Below the pieces are notes generated by a model. It did not search any database and was not told where the DNA came from. It was given only the letters and a program-made list of their open reading frames with translations. Positions 35,735-47,656 of a DNA stretch of 64,000 bases are shown piece by piece (the first letter of the stretch is position 1; every line of letters begins with the position of its first letter). The translations under genes and the position numbers were made by a program. This DNA is from Diospyros lotus (taxonomy: Eukaryota; Streptophyta; Magnoliopsida; Ericales; Ebenaceae), in contig NC_068350.1 of assembly GCF_014633365.1 (NCBI RefSeq), forward strand, positions 4,903,001-4,967,000, given 5' to 3'.

Positions 35735-38474
35735 GACGATCCACCTACAAGTTGCTGTCAGTCCTCGGCAATTCCCTTCCCTTTGGAATTGCTGCTTCCA
35801 CCTGGAACGTTAAAATATTCCAGAGACAAAAGTCCAACATAAGATGATGAATCATCTAAGTAGGAGTTCAAAAACATTTTCATGAATGTAAGCAAGACAT
35901 GAAACAACTGAATATCACGACAAAACCTGGCCCAAGAGAAAACCCACCCAGCACTTAACCCTAACCAGGGAAAATGCAATCTCTCTAAAGGCAACACCAC
36001 CACATCGACACATTGGCACAACACAGTCCTAGCTTAAGAGGGAGCAACGTCAATGCATGAATCTAGGAATCACCCCATCATCATTACGTTCCCACTTAAA
36101 AGCTTACGGAGCACTGTCAACATCAATTCTGGCTAAATGATGATCAACACGATCATGGGAATCCATATCCACCTCGAAAATAATACTACCACGCAAAGCA
36201 TCTAGGGTGGTGTCTACTCGTAGCCCCTTCTTGTGGGTCCAGGGTGGTGTACACTCTCAGCCCCGCCACTTGTTGACTCGCAAGGGTGGTGTCCACTCGC
36301 AGCCTCGGTCACAAGTGGGTATTTTCCCTTGACATGCTTCCCTAGTATTGTCACTTCAAGCGCCACATCATAAGTTGACATCCCATCCCATCCCATATGT
36401 ACAACCCGTCACCCTAGTGTAACTTCCTCTACTAAGCCCGGCATGAATACTGAGACGGTCATCCTAGCACACAGCCCAAGATACCCCTGTCTGACAAACA
36501 CACTTGGGGAAATACGACTACACTATCGAAAAAACATCCCCAAGTTGACATCCCATAAAAACATGCCAATGCCACAAAACTTAACTCAATGCATCATATG
36601 AAACAACATTTCACGTATACAATTTATCACAAAATTCAATGCACATGTATAAACCATTTCAGGATAAACCCATACAAAATTAACGATCACAGGTTAAAAT
36701 AATTCACATGCAGCAAAACATTTGCATGAATCAAATTAAGTTTATAAAAGGATAAGTAAAATAAACAAATTTTGGGTTAGAACAACTCATATTTGACAAC
36801 AAATCAGGGTACCTCAAAAAACGCGCACTCATTCAATTTGCATGCCTAACCTCGATTTTTGTGCTAAACTCAAAATTTGCACAAATCACATCACTTTAAT
36901 CCTAAGGGCACCCTAATCAAAAACCTATTTTTCTCACAATTTCTCCATTTTCTCTATTTTTTTTTCTATTTTTGCCTCTAAAAATCCAAATAAATATTTC
37001 CAAAGCTATTTTCTCCGATTCTTCTTCAAAACAAATCATAATAACCTATGAACATCAAGAGAAAAATACTGGACTTACCCGAATGCTGCGATTTCACGCT
37101 AAATGAGGCTCTTTGATGCTAAAATAGAATCACCCGAAAGCCCAACTTCAAAACTTACTACACAGGAACCCAGAACACAATTTTCTAGGAATTTAGGAAA
37201 TTTTTCCAGCCCTTCTCGCACCGCGAGTGGGAAAGAGAGTGAGACTGGCACGTGAGCTTCACGTGCCGGTCATCTTCTCCGGCGATAGCTAGACGGAAAA
37301 TGTTTCCGACTCCACCAGCTTCTTCTCCTCAACCAGTCGATCCCAATAGGCTATCTTACTGCTCGAAACAATGGCCGGAAGGCCCTTAATCAGAGGCTCG
37401 AACCTCAGTCAGGTGGTCGCCACCAATCTTCGACGACTCTTCGAATCGTCATCCAACTTCAACCAAAATACGTCAAAATCCACAAAAATAATCCTTATCT
37501 CATGGGCAATAAAAGCCCTATGTTTTGAAGTTCCAATTTGTTCATTCTCACCTTTGATTTGAAGCTTTATTTTTCTAAATTTTTGGCCAAGCCCTAGCTC
37601 TATTTATAAGCGAATCCGAAACTTCAACCGCCCTTAGCCACTCAAGCCAAGCCCTTAGGCGTTTAACCCTGCCCTAGATTGACCTAAATGCAACCTTCCC
37701 CGACCAAAAACACAACTTACAGGTGTTCGACCATGTAGCCAACCTTCTGGTCGCTTCTTTTTGAAATCCAACCACCTTCGTGGCTTTTGTCGATCCACCC
37801 CTTTACCAAAAGTGTTCCTCGACCACCCCTCGTGCCATCTTCGCGGTCCAAATCGTCGATCGACGATGGTCAATGGCCTGGTCGGTTTCCCATTGTTGCT
37901 ATTTTTTGATTTTGCACTTTTGCCCCACTGAATTTGGTATTCTCATTTTGGTCCTCTTTCAACAAGCCCCTCTGCTTTTGATAATTTCCTATAAGTCCCT
38001 CAAGACTTGCTCCTTACATTTCTCCCTTGAAACTTTTGAAAAAAATTACATTTTGACCCCCTCGGGCAACTTTGAAAAATTACACTTAGGCTCGAATTTT
38101 TGTTTTGGCCCCAAACCCATTCGTTTCTTCCTGAAACCGCTGAAGGGTTGTTCTAATCAATGAATCGAAGCTTCTTGAGGCTTCCGTTCTCATTTCGGGA
38201 GCCTCCTACAATTATTCGATTTTAAAATTTATTCCATAGTTGTATTTTAGTTGTACCGAAAACTATTCCCGATCTAAATTCTTTCGATGTCATAAATCAT
38301 ACATCAAAATACTCGACACCACCATATCATTTTCTCTAGGCATCTTGGCTCCAGGGTACTCCCTGCAGTCGATTCGGTCAATCCATCGAGCTATTTTGAT
38401 ACCTATTTTCCTCAAATCTCATTTTTCTAAGAAAATATTAATTTCTTAATTACCCAAAGTTCTCGGGTATTATA
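35735..38474 (-). mobile_element. Truncated long LTR (Del/Tekay-like)
   Basis: The stretch near 35760-35900 resembles 57720-57850 and 19560-19690, and 37900-38100 resembles 23395-23550 (both with GAAAAATTACA phrases). It ends CTCGGGTATTATA at 38474, which on the other strand is a TGTAATACCCGAG-type 5' LTR end with one change. Its other end is lost next to the LOG-carrying element. No coding region; frames at 35758-36024 and 37371-38163 are chance. Confidence 0.5.
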
Positions 38475-38865
38475 GTGCGCCCACTCCAAATCCCATCTTT
38501 ACTAATGGCAAATCATATCCTTATTAATGACAAATCCTATTCACATTAATGAGGATTCTGTCGACACCATACTATCGTGTATAAATCTCCATCGGTGCCA
38601 AATATTCAATCTTATCACCTGCAAATATACAATACATGCATGCAAGAAGACATTTTTTCCTCATATATGAACCAGCTCTCTGTAGAGTCAAGATATGTTA
38701 TTCTCTTTAATTTACTGATACCGTCACTTTTACTCCCTTATTCACTCAAACATTGGAGTGATTGCACATACCAGCCCCCTCTCCCCCTCTCGACAGACTG
38801 ATCACCGGGACCCATTTCTCGTCATTGCAGGCTCGCCTACCATCCATCCTTTTACCAAAAAGGAA
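38475..38865. other. Unassigned DNA between truncated LTR and unit B
   Basis: About 390 bases including a duplicated phrase (AATGGCAAATC / AATGACAAATC with TTATTAATG nearby). No gene; not matched elsewhere in the window that I could see. Confidence 0.4.
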
Positions 38866-39380
38866 CATAATATGATAAAAATAATGTATAAATTTAATTT
38901 ATACATTAACAGATTTATTTCAAATATATGTTTATTCAACTGAACAGGGCAAGAATCGAACTTGGTGGAGTGACTTGTCTCGCGGCTGTCGCACGTGACG
39001 TGATCCTGGACCATCTGTGTTCCTTCTTTCGTCATGTCTCTCATTCTCAGCAGCCCCGGCCCCGCATTATGGGGCGTGTATCGGGTTGCGTGTCTTTTTA
39101 ACTCTCTCAGGTAGCGAGATATAAAGCAGGTTATTCAAATTTTATTTATAAACACGTTAAGATGTTTACCTTCTGTTCATTTAATTTAAACAAACTCAAT
39201 TTGTTAGTAAGTTTATTTATGAAAACAAATTCTATTTATATATTTATTTGTTAAAGTTTTTTTTGTTTTAAAAAAATTATATATATATATAAATAACTCC
39301 ATATTATAACAATAAATAAGTTTATTCATCATCAGCGAGTCTCCAAGTTCCAAGTTCCTTATTTCAATTCAAGTCTGACG

Positions 39381-41624
39381 TCAGATTTTGGCTTCGTCTT
39401 CGGTCAATAATTCTGCTCGCCGCCTTGGAACTACTTTCAGCGGCACCAGCTTCCGTAGTGTTATCCCCATCCTCTCCCTCATGTCCACACTTTCGGCGCC
39501 GCCTGCGGCCTCCCAGTCAAAAAGGTGCAGCAAAGTGGCCAGCACGAGGAGAATCGTCCGATGAGCCAACGAGTACCCGACGCAGATCCTTCTCCCTGCC
39601 CCGAACGGAAGCAGCTCGAAGTTCTGCCCCTTGTACTCGACGCTCGAGCCGATGAATCTCTCCGGCCGGAACGCCGAGGGCTCGTCCCAGGAATCTCCGT
39701 CCCTTCCGATGCCCCACACATTGACGAGCACCTGCGTGTCCTTGGGAATGAAGTAGCCCATGAAATCTGTGTCTTTTACGGCGTTCCTCGGAAGCAGCAG
39801 AGGAACTGCCGGGTGCAATCGCAGCGTTTCCTTTACCACCGCCTGCAAATACTGCAGCTCCTCCAGCTGCCCTTCTTCTACCTTGCTGCTGCTGCTGCTT
39901 CTTCCGATGACTCGGTCCAGCTCTGCTTTCACCTTTCTCATTGAACTAGGGTTTTGTAGTAGCTCCGCCATTGCCCATTCCGTGCTGCTGCTTGTTGTTT
40001 CTGATCCGGCAAAGAACATTTCCTGCATCATTTACCATTGTCAATATATATATATATATATAGTATATTTAGTATATGCTTAGATAATTAAGCTATCAAA
40101 TTTATCTACTCTTTTATATAAAACCCAATTTGAGCATAAATAGAGGATCGAAATATGTATAATACATAAAATCCAATTAAAAATTTGCTGTTATGTGTTA
40201 ATAATAATAATAATAAGATAAATATGTAAAGACATGCATCCTGTGTATTACTTTTTTGGGTCAAAATAATATTTGCAGGTTATATAGGTTTACATTACAA
40301 TTAACACTTAGTTTTAGCTCTGTTATTGAACACACATTAGTAATTTAATTAGGTAGCGTACGTAGCCCATTTATTATATCTGTGTATGTGTTATAACTCG
40401 GTAATATTTATCAAAATTTTAAGGTTTATTTTTATTGTGTCTGCAAAATAATTATGTTTTATAATTAATTAATTAATTTCTCAGAGGAGAACCCATATCA
40501 CAAATATTAATGGAGTGAATTTTGATTTGTTATCGTGAGGTGGTGAACAGATGTGTTAAATTGATGTCTTGTTTTCTTCTTCATTTTTGATTAGCATGGA
40601 CTTACCAGCACGGCATTGATAGCTTTTGACTCCGGGACCGGCGGATCTTTGGCGTCCCCTTTCTGATTCAAGAGCACGTCCAGCAAGTCGTGTTCATCAT
40701 TAATCTCTCTGCCCGATTTTTTCTCTTCAATCCTATCCTTCACGAATTTCTCCACGATCCTCCTGGCTCGCCCCATCTCTCTCACCATCTCTCTCTTCAT
40801 TCCCGCCGGATCCAGCCGTCGGAGGAAGGGAAAATAATCAGCCAGATTCGCCTTCCCGCCCAGCTCCATCACGTTGTTCATGGCGTCGAAGAACTCGAAC
40901 CCCTCTTCAGATTCCGAGCTCAAAACATCTCTGGAAAGCACCAGGTTGCCAACCAGGTTAAACGACGCGACGAAGAGCAGATGCCCGATGTCCACCTATT
41001 AATCCAAACCATAATTAGAATTTATCGATTCAAGTTGTTATAATATATTATGTTGTCTAGCAATAGACTATAGTTTTAGTTATCTCTTAATTAGATACAC
41101 TTGACTTGAGAGTTTACCTCGCCTCCGTTTGCCGCCTCAATCCACTTCACCAAGTTATCGACACACTTCCTTCTCATGGCGGCGGTGTCATTTATCCTTT
41201 TGGCACTCAGAAACTCCGCCGAGTAGAGGCGGCGGAGCAGCCGCCAGTACGGGCTGTAACTGTTGAGAGACAAGCCTCCTTCGTGGTAGTTCCAGGCGGT
41301 GAGGGCGTCGGGGACCTTGCGATCGGGGAAATCGAGGTCGTGGTACTTGAACAACTCGGCGGCCGCCATGGCCGACTGCACCACGAGCGTGTTCATTGAG
41401 CCGAGCCGCAGCCAGATAACTGGGCCGTACTTGGTCCGGAGGCTGTGTAAGGTCTGGTGTGACATCGAGCCGAGGTCGAACATGTTTCCGAAGACCGGCC
41501 AACCCGGTGGTCCCGGGGGCGGCCGGCCGGTTCTGGTCTTTTTCCGGCTGATCAGAAGGAGGAGAGTGGCTGATAATAGAAAGACAGTAATAACAAACGT
41601 AACGTCTCCGAAAGTTATCTCCAT
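39381..41624 (-). CDS. Cytochrome P450, CYP76A-like, copy B (three exons)
   Basis: Exons 41624-41118, 40995-40606 and 40022-39381 splice in phase 0 to 512 residues. The protein is nearly identical to copy A: one extra Ser in the linker before KVEEGQ, and scattered changes such as Met-Glu-Ile for Met-Glu-Thr at the start. All P450 signatures are intact: Pro-rich hinge, AGSETT, ETLR, PERF, and PFGAGRRICVG with the heme-ligand Cys at 446. Introns are the same as in A with small indels. The very high identity, introns included, points to a recent duplication or gene conversion. Substrate unknown; likely functional. Confidence 0.9.
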
Positions 41625-43075
41625 TTTCTTTCTTGCTCTGTGATTGTGTTTCGAACTAACATCTGATATATATATATGTGTATATATATGTATAGGACCA
41701 TCAAAATAACTCTTTACCTTATACTGTTTTGCAGTTTTGATCTCCTGCCCGCGTCGGGCTTATCTAGCCCGACCGACGCGGACGTCTCTCACCCCTATCC
41801 CTTCCCCCCCCCCCCCCCCCCCCCAATCTGGCTAGATAATTTAATAATTTTTAAAATATATAATTATAATATCTGTTAATATTATATTTTTATTTATTAA
41901 ATAATATTATAAATAAATTACAACTTAAATATATTTTATAAAAAAACAACTTTAATATATTGTCCATAATTGCTTATATTACACAATTTGAACGTGGACA
42001 ATGATTTATTACAAATGAACTATTACAAGAAATAATTGTTAAAATTTATATAAAAAATATTATAATTGTTATTGATAATATTCGTGAACCCATTATTCTG
42101 CATCCATCAAAAGAATATTGAGGATGATATGGATTATCCAACACATTTGTCCTAAAAAGATTAGAAAAACTCCAAAGAACCAGTTGGGCAACTTGGGAAT
42201 GCTAGCTAGCTGTACCATGATGGTCCCTTATTTTTCAAGTATGAAGACAACGTTTGTATTTGCAAATCCATTATGCTCCAAATCATCATGCCATATATAT
42301 GGGCCAGCGCCACCCCCCCCATTGGTCACAGCTTGGTTCATCATTCTTTTCAATTTTATCTGGCATTTTAGCTAACTCTAATTTAAAATCTCTGTCTCAA
42401 TCGGTTTCAGAACTCATTAAACATAAAAGATTTGATGATTTTTATAGTAGTTGTTGAACTTTTCCATCTTATTTTAACTTGGAATTAACAGGAATTACTC
42501 AATTCAAGCAGATTGCTTGCTGGAATGGGTAAAAGTTTCACCCATTATTATTATTATTATTACATGTAATTGCTTAGAATTTACTTGATAAAGTAGGAGA
42601 GAATTAAGTCCTGTAAAAATAACACTAGATTAGAATATAGTTGTAATTAATAATTTTTAAAAAATAATAACAATAAAATTAAACATATAGATTTTAAGTG
42701 AAAAATTTTAAAATAAATCAAGATATAAATTACATGTAAAGATAGAAGATTTTATTATAAAAAAATAAAAATTATAATATTTTTTTAAATTATAGAGAGA
42801 TAACAATAATAGTTTTTTTTTTAAAATATTTTTAACTTTTTAATTATTTTATCTGACAATAGTACACTGAAGTGATTAATAAATGTAAATGACCTTTGCC
42901 TGACAATAGAATAGTACACTGGAGTGATTAAAAATTTTAATTATTACAGCTACCAGCTTCTTTTAACTTCTTCTGGCTGCTAAGTTCCTTCCAACTTCTT
43001 CTTTCCTTTTTTTCTTATCCTTTTTGTTCAATTTTTCCTTATTAATAATTTTAATGCAGCACATTTTTTACTTTT
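41625..43075. promoter_or_regulatory. Upstream region of P450 copy B
   Basis: TA-rich proximal promoter (about 41665-41690), a 21-base C run at 41804-41824 and the left foldback arm to about 42175, as in copy A. Then AT-rich sequence including the empty site for A's MITE near 42935. No gene. Confidence 0.55.
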
Positions 43076-43189
43076 CTTCTAGTCGCAAGAAGGGACTCCT
43101 AATTGGTGACCAACCAACCCAGGGGTGAGGTGGGCGGGGAATTAAACTTTTTGTTTGGGGGGAGGAGGGGAGGGGGGATTTTGGCACGG

Positions 43190-43234
43190 CATGGCAAGGA
43201 AAGGAAAGGAAAGGAAAGGAAAGGAAAGGAAGGG
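43190..43234. repeat. GGAAA microsatellite
   Basis: Tandem AAGGA/GGAAA units, about eight copies, in a G-rich stretch (43140-43240) just before the LBD pseudogene. Confidence 0.85.
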
Positions 43235-43351
43235 GATACTAGGTACTTAGATCTATCTAGTATTCAGATCTAGATAAATCTATCCAGCTCTATCTAATAC
43301 CTAGCTTAAGCTAGATTTACACAATTTTCGAAAAAAGAAAATTAGAAGATC

Positions 43352-43849
43352 ATGTCAAGACTCGGTTCTACGTGCAGTGCTTACAAAGTCTTAAGAAGAA
43401 AATGTATCTAACTATGCGTATTTGCCCCTTACTTCTACCATGAAGAATGACATATTGATTTTGCAGCTATCCACATGATTTTTGGTGCTAGTAATGCCTC
43501 CAAACTCCTAACCCAGCTTCCAGTAAGTGATCGTTATGAGGCTGCCGCTACACTCTTGTATAAAGCTCAAGGTAGGCTTCAAACTCCTATTTACGGCTGT
43601 GTATTCTATATTTTTACCCTCCAACAATAAGTTGTCAATTTTCAATTTCATCTAACTTTTTTGGAGGAATTACTATTTGCAAACTCATATGCAAATCCTC
43701 TCAATGTTCAAAATTGGTTTCACCTAGAAATCAATTCAAACTCATATTATGACAATGGATATTTTCTCATGGATGATCCAAACTCTATTTGGAATTTTGA
43801 AAATCCAGTCATTCAAGAAGAAAATATGTCGTTTCTTTATTTTCAATAG
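43352..43849 (+). pseudogene. LOB-domain (LBD) transcription factor pseudogene
   Basis: One continuous 166-codon frame from ATG 43352 to TAG 43847-43849, broken only by stops at 43409, 43448 and 43628. Between them the class I LBD domain is clear: KVLRRKC, CVFAPYF, FGASNASKLLTQLPVSDRYEAAATLLY and a Gly-Cys-Val block. The second Cys of the C-x2-C-x6-C-x3-C motif is Tyr. No frameshift has accumulated. The frame passes through where many LBD genes carry an intron without any visible intron, so a processed copy is possible but not proven. LBD proteins are plant-specific nuclear regulators of organ boundaries and lateral roots. I cannot name the parental gene. Confidence 0.8.
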
Positions 43850-44300
43850 GTTAGTTCGCAACCTTATCCAATCAAAACTAGCAGCAGAAAGTGACCATTC
43901 CCAGATGATATCGATGAACTTAGATCCGTCGTGTTTGAAAACCATCATCAGCATTGAGCATCGACGAAATCCAAAACTATCAACGTGGGTGAATTAGATT
44001 ATTGTTTTGTAGATTCTATAATGAAGTTGTACCCCTTGAATATTTTATAATTATTTTTTTAGATGTTGTGTAACTTTGGATCTGTAATTAGAATGGTTAC
44101 CACGTAATTCTCTAATAAATGAGCTGCAATCATTGTTTCTTTGCCATTCCAGCTAAACTGATTAACACTTTTAGTTAATTTATTTATTAAAAAATTATAA
44201 AATAATTAAAAGAGACATTAGGAGTGCAAAAATAAAATAAAATAAGAGAATTGTTCTCTCATTCAGTGTCAATATGTATATAATATATATATTATGAGAA

Positions 44301-44333
<33 letters not shown>

Positions 44334-44603
44334 GAGCACACTAATATATAGCACCCATTCTCCCCTTCACCCCTGCAAGCACCCATCCCACCTTGGGTAG
44401 CGTCCTTCGCCCCTTTTGATAAAGTCCATTCCTACAAAGTAAAATTAAAAATATTATTTTATTAAAATTTTTAAAAATAATTTTTTTAATAAAAATTTAA
44501 AATTACCAAAAAATTATAATTTGTCAAAAGTTAAATACTACTAATTATTATTTTATTATTGTATTTGACAAAATTGTGTAATTACATCTCATATTATACT
44601 TCT
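43850..44603. other. Gene-free AT-rich spacer
   Basis: Contains an ATT microsatellite (about 44301-44332) and otherwise only low-complexity AT-rich DNA. Nothing else seen. Confidence 0.5.
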
Positions 44604-45668
44604 CCATCTGTGACCGACGTTGCGTGACCCTCACTAAAGGTTGCACATTCAATGACGACCATATGGGGTCATCACTGTTGTACCTCCATATGTGACCAAC
44701 GTTGCGTGACCCTCACTAAACGTTACACATTATGTGACGACTGTATGGGATCGTCACTAATGCTCCCCCCATCTGTAATCGACGTTGCACGACACTCACT
44801 AATGGTTAAACATTCAATTATGACCATATACGGTCGTCACTAATGCTCCCCCATCTATGACCGACGTTGTGCGACCCTCACTAAAGTTGGACATTCAGTG
44901 ATGACCACATGTGGTTGTCACTATCGTGCCGCCATCTGTGACCAACAATGTGCGACCCTCACTAAAGGTTGCAAATTCAGTGATGACTATATGGGGTTGT
45001 CACTATTATGTTGTCATGTGTGACCAACGTTGCGCGACCCTCACTGCAGATTCAGTGATGACCATATGGGGTCATCACCAATGCTCCCCCTATTTGTGAC
45101 CGACGTTGCGCGACCCTCACTAATGGTTAAACATTCAGTGATGACCATAAGCGGTCGTCACTATTGCCCCCCCTTCTGTCAATCAATGTTGCGCGACCCT
45201 CACTAAAGGTTGCACATTCAGTGACGACCACATATGGTCGTCACTATTGTGCCGCCATCCGTGACCAACGTTGCACGACCCTCATTAAAGGTTGCACATT
45301 CAGTGACGACCATATGTGGTCGTCACTAATGCTCCCCCATCTGTGACCGACGTTGTGCGACCTTTACTAATGGTTAAACATTCAGTGATGACCATATGTA
45401 GTCATCACTAATGCTCCCCTATCTGTGATCGACGTTGAGCGACCCTCACTAAAGGTTGCACATGACTACCCCACGAGATCGTCACTATTGTGTCTCCATC
45501 TGTGACCAACGTTGCGCTATCCTCACTAAAGGTTGCACATTATGATCGTCCCTATTGCCCACCATATGTGATGGATTCCATCTGACCATTATTAAAGATT
45601 GAAATTAGTAACGACTTTTGATTGATCCTCGCTAAATGTGATTACTAAAAGTGTAATTTCTGGTAGTG
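44604..45668. mobile_element. CACTA-type transposon end with about 83-bp tandem repeats
   Basis: About a dozen units of roughly 83 bp, each with ATCTGTGACCGACGTTGCGC, a CCTCACTAAAGG segment and an inner GACGACCATATGTGGTCGTC palindrome. The right edge is TGTAATTTCTGGTAGTG (45652-45668). Its complement CACTACCAGAAATTACA is a classical CACTA terminal sequence, and the P450 copy C flank resumes directly after it. No opposite terminus or transposase was found, so this is a truncated or non-autonomous element. Frames in the array are repeat artefacts. Confidence 0.7.
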
Positions 45669-45895
45669 TAACAGATTTATTTAAAATATATGTTTATTGA
45701 ACTGAACAGGGTAAGAGTCGTCAAATCTGACGTCAAAGTTCCAAGTTCTTTATTTGAATTCAAATCTGACGTCAAATTTTGGATTTGTCTTCGGTCAATA
45801 ATTCTGCTCGCCGCCGGGAAACTACTTTTAGCGGCAGCAGCTTCCGTAGTGTTATCCCCATCCCCTCCCTCATGTCCACACTTTCGGTGCCTCCA

Positions 45896-46971
45896 TCACT
45901 CAATTTTACTTATCGTTAACCATCCATCACTCGTTATAATTCCGTTAAATATTATAAACGAAAAATACTAACGGAATCTAACGTGGCTAATGGAATCTGA
46001 CGTGGCAAAAGTAAATTTAACAAACACTTACTGAACTTTAAAAATGTAACTAATTACTCACTGAATTTTGCTCAATGTTAACCATCTATCACCTCGTTAC
46101 ATCACCGTTTGATCTTGAAAAACACCGGTTACATCACCATTTGATCTTGAAACATATTAAAAACTTTTTATATGCATTTAAGATCACTTACTTTTCAAAC
46201 CAAAAGTCAAAAACTAAACTAATAATTTTAATTTAAAAAATTATTGAAGCAAATCAAAAGTAAAAAAAAAAATCTATTTAAATTTTTTTACCTCCATTAC
46301 GAATAACGAAATTCACAAAAAAAAGTATTCAATAATGAGACCAAGAGCCAAAAATTAATTACAAAAATTGTATTTCTTTTATATAAAAAAATGCATATGA
46401 TATTATTTTCTTACAAATATGATTTTTATAATTAGTTTTTGGCTCTTGGTCTCATTATTGAATACTTTTTTTTGTGAATTTTGTTGTTCGTAATGAAGAT
46501 AAAAAAATTTAAATTGATTTTTTGTTTACTTTTGATTTGCATCAGTAATTTTTTTAATTTAAATTATTAATTTAATTTTTGACTTTTGGTTTGAAAAGCA
46601 AGTGATCTTAAAAGCATATAATTTTTTTTTAATATGTTTCAAGATCGAACGGTGATATAACGGGTGTTTTTCAAGATCAATCGGTGATGTAACGGGGTGA
46701 TAGGTGGTTAACGCTGAACAAAATTCAGTAAATAATTAGTTATATTTTTAAAGTTCAGTGAGTGTTTGTTAAATTTATTTTTGCCACGTCAGATTCCATT
46801 AGCCACGTTAGATTCCGTTAGTATTTTTCGTTTATAATATTTAACGGAATTATAACGAATGATGGATGGTTAACGATAAGTAAAATTGAGTGAGTAAATG
46901 GTTACAATTTAAAGTTGAGTGAACAAATAATTACAACTTTAAAGTTCAGTGACTATTTATTAATTTTACCC
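45896..46971. mobile_element. Palindromic foldback element within P450 copy C
   Basis: About 1.07 kb, two long arms meeting near 46395. Left arm from TCACTCAATTTTACTTATCG, right arm ending CGATAAGTAAAATTGAGTGA (46893), matching over some 450 bases. Beyond 46893 the right side continues about 78 bases to TTAATTTTACCC, with no counterpart on the left. The left tip was therefore lost together with P450 exon 3 sequence. No coding capacity. Confidence 0.8.
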
Positions 46972-46982
46972 ACATATATAGT

Positions 46983-47656
46983 CAGAGCTGGCCCGATAGT
47001 GAAGCGAAATAGGCGACTGCCACAATAGGGACGCCCCACAATTTTAAAATTTTTTAATTTATATATTTTTTAATTTTTAATAATAAATATTTAATTAAAA
47101 ACTTAAATACAAAATATTAAATTTTTATCTTCCCCATCCTCTTGGATACTTTAACCATTCTAAACCCAATTTTGTCTCCCACTAAACCCACTTTTCCTTT
47201 CCCAATTAAATCCACTTTTCTTCTTGTTCTCTCACTCTACAATTTGCGTCTTTTTCACTCTTCAGTTCATTTTCTTGTTCTTAGTGCCTCTCTCTATATC
47301 GTGCGTACTTAAGGTTTTACTAGTTCAGCATCTGTGCAATTCGCAGCCTTATTGCAATTTTCAGGCTTCGACAGATAGCAACATCTCTGTTCGGTACATC
47401 GACAAATAAAAATCGGAGGAGATGGCATGCACGAGAGAGAAGGTCGATCGGACGCAGTTGCCAACACGTGTGCGCTCGTGCACACGCACGAAAGAGAGAG
47501 CCTGCGCTGCTGCCCCTGCCGACACGAGTCGCTGGTCATCGGAGTCATCGGTTTGCCACTGCAAACCCCTTCCCTTCCTTGCAGCGGCCATAATTGTGGT
47601 TGAGGGCCCCTAAACTAGTTACTGCCTAGGGCCCATAATCCCTTGAGCAGGCTCTA
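46983..47656. mobile_element. hAT-like non-autonomous element in intron 2 of copy C
   Basis: Imperfect terminal inverted repeats CAGAGCTGGCCC and (minus strand) TAGAGCCTGCTC, with near-identical 8-bp flanks TATATAGT (46975) and TAGATAGT (47657). Copies A and B show no insertion here. The inside has GGGCCC-type motifs near the right end, as in many plant hAT relics. Frames within are short and unrelated to transposase. Confidence 0.6.

Larger units (their letters stand above)
38866..43075. repeat. Segmental duplication, unit B
   Basis: Colinear with unit A from about 10237 to 15860 but without A's two insertions. Similarity stops at about 43075 (GCAGCACATTTTT then diverges). Contains P450 copy B and the half foldback arm in its promoter. 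Confidence 0.88.

Noticed and set aside
44652..45346. Tandem similar small proteins
   Set aside because: Translation of an 83-bp DNA repeat; the period is not a multiple of three and stops interrupt each frame.
47224..47613. Frames in the hAT-like element of copy C
   Set aside because: Overlap on both strands, short, and without transposase motifs.
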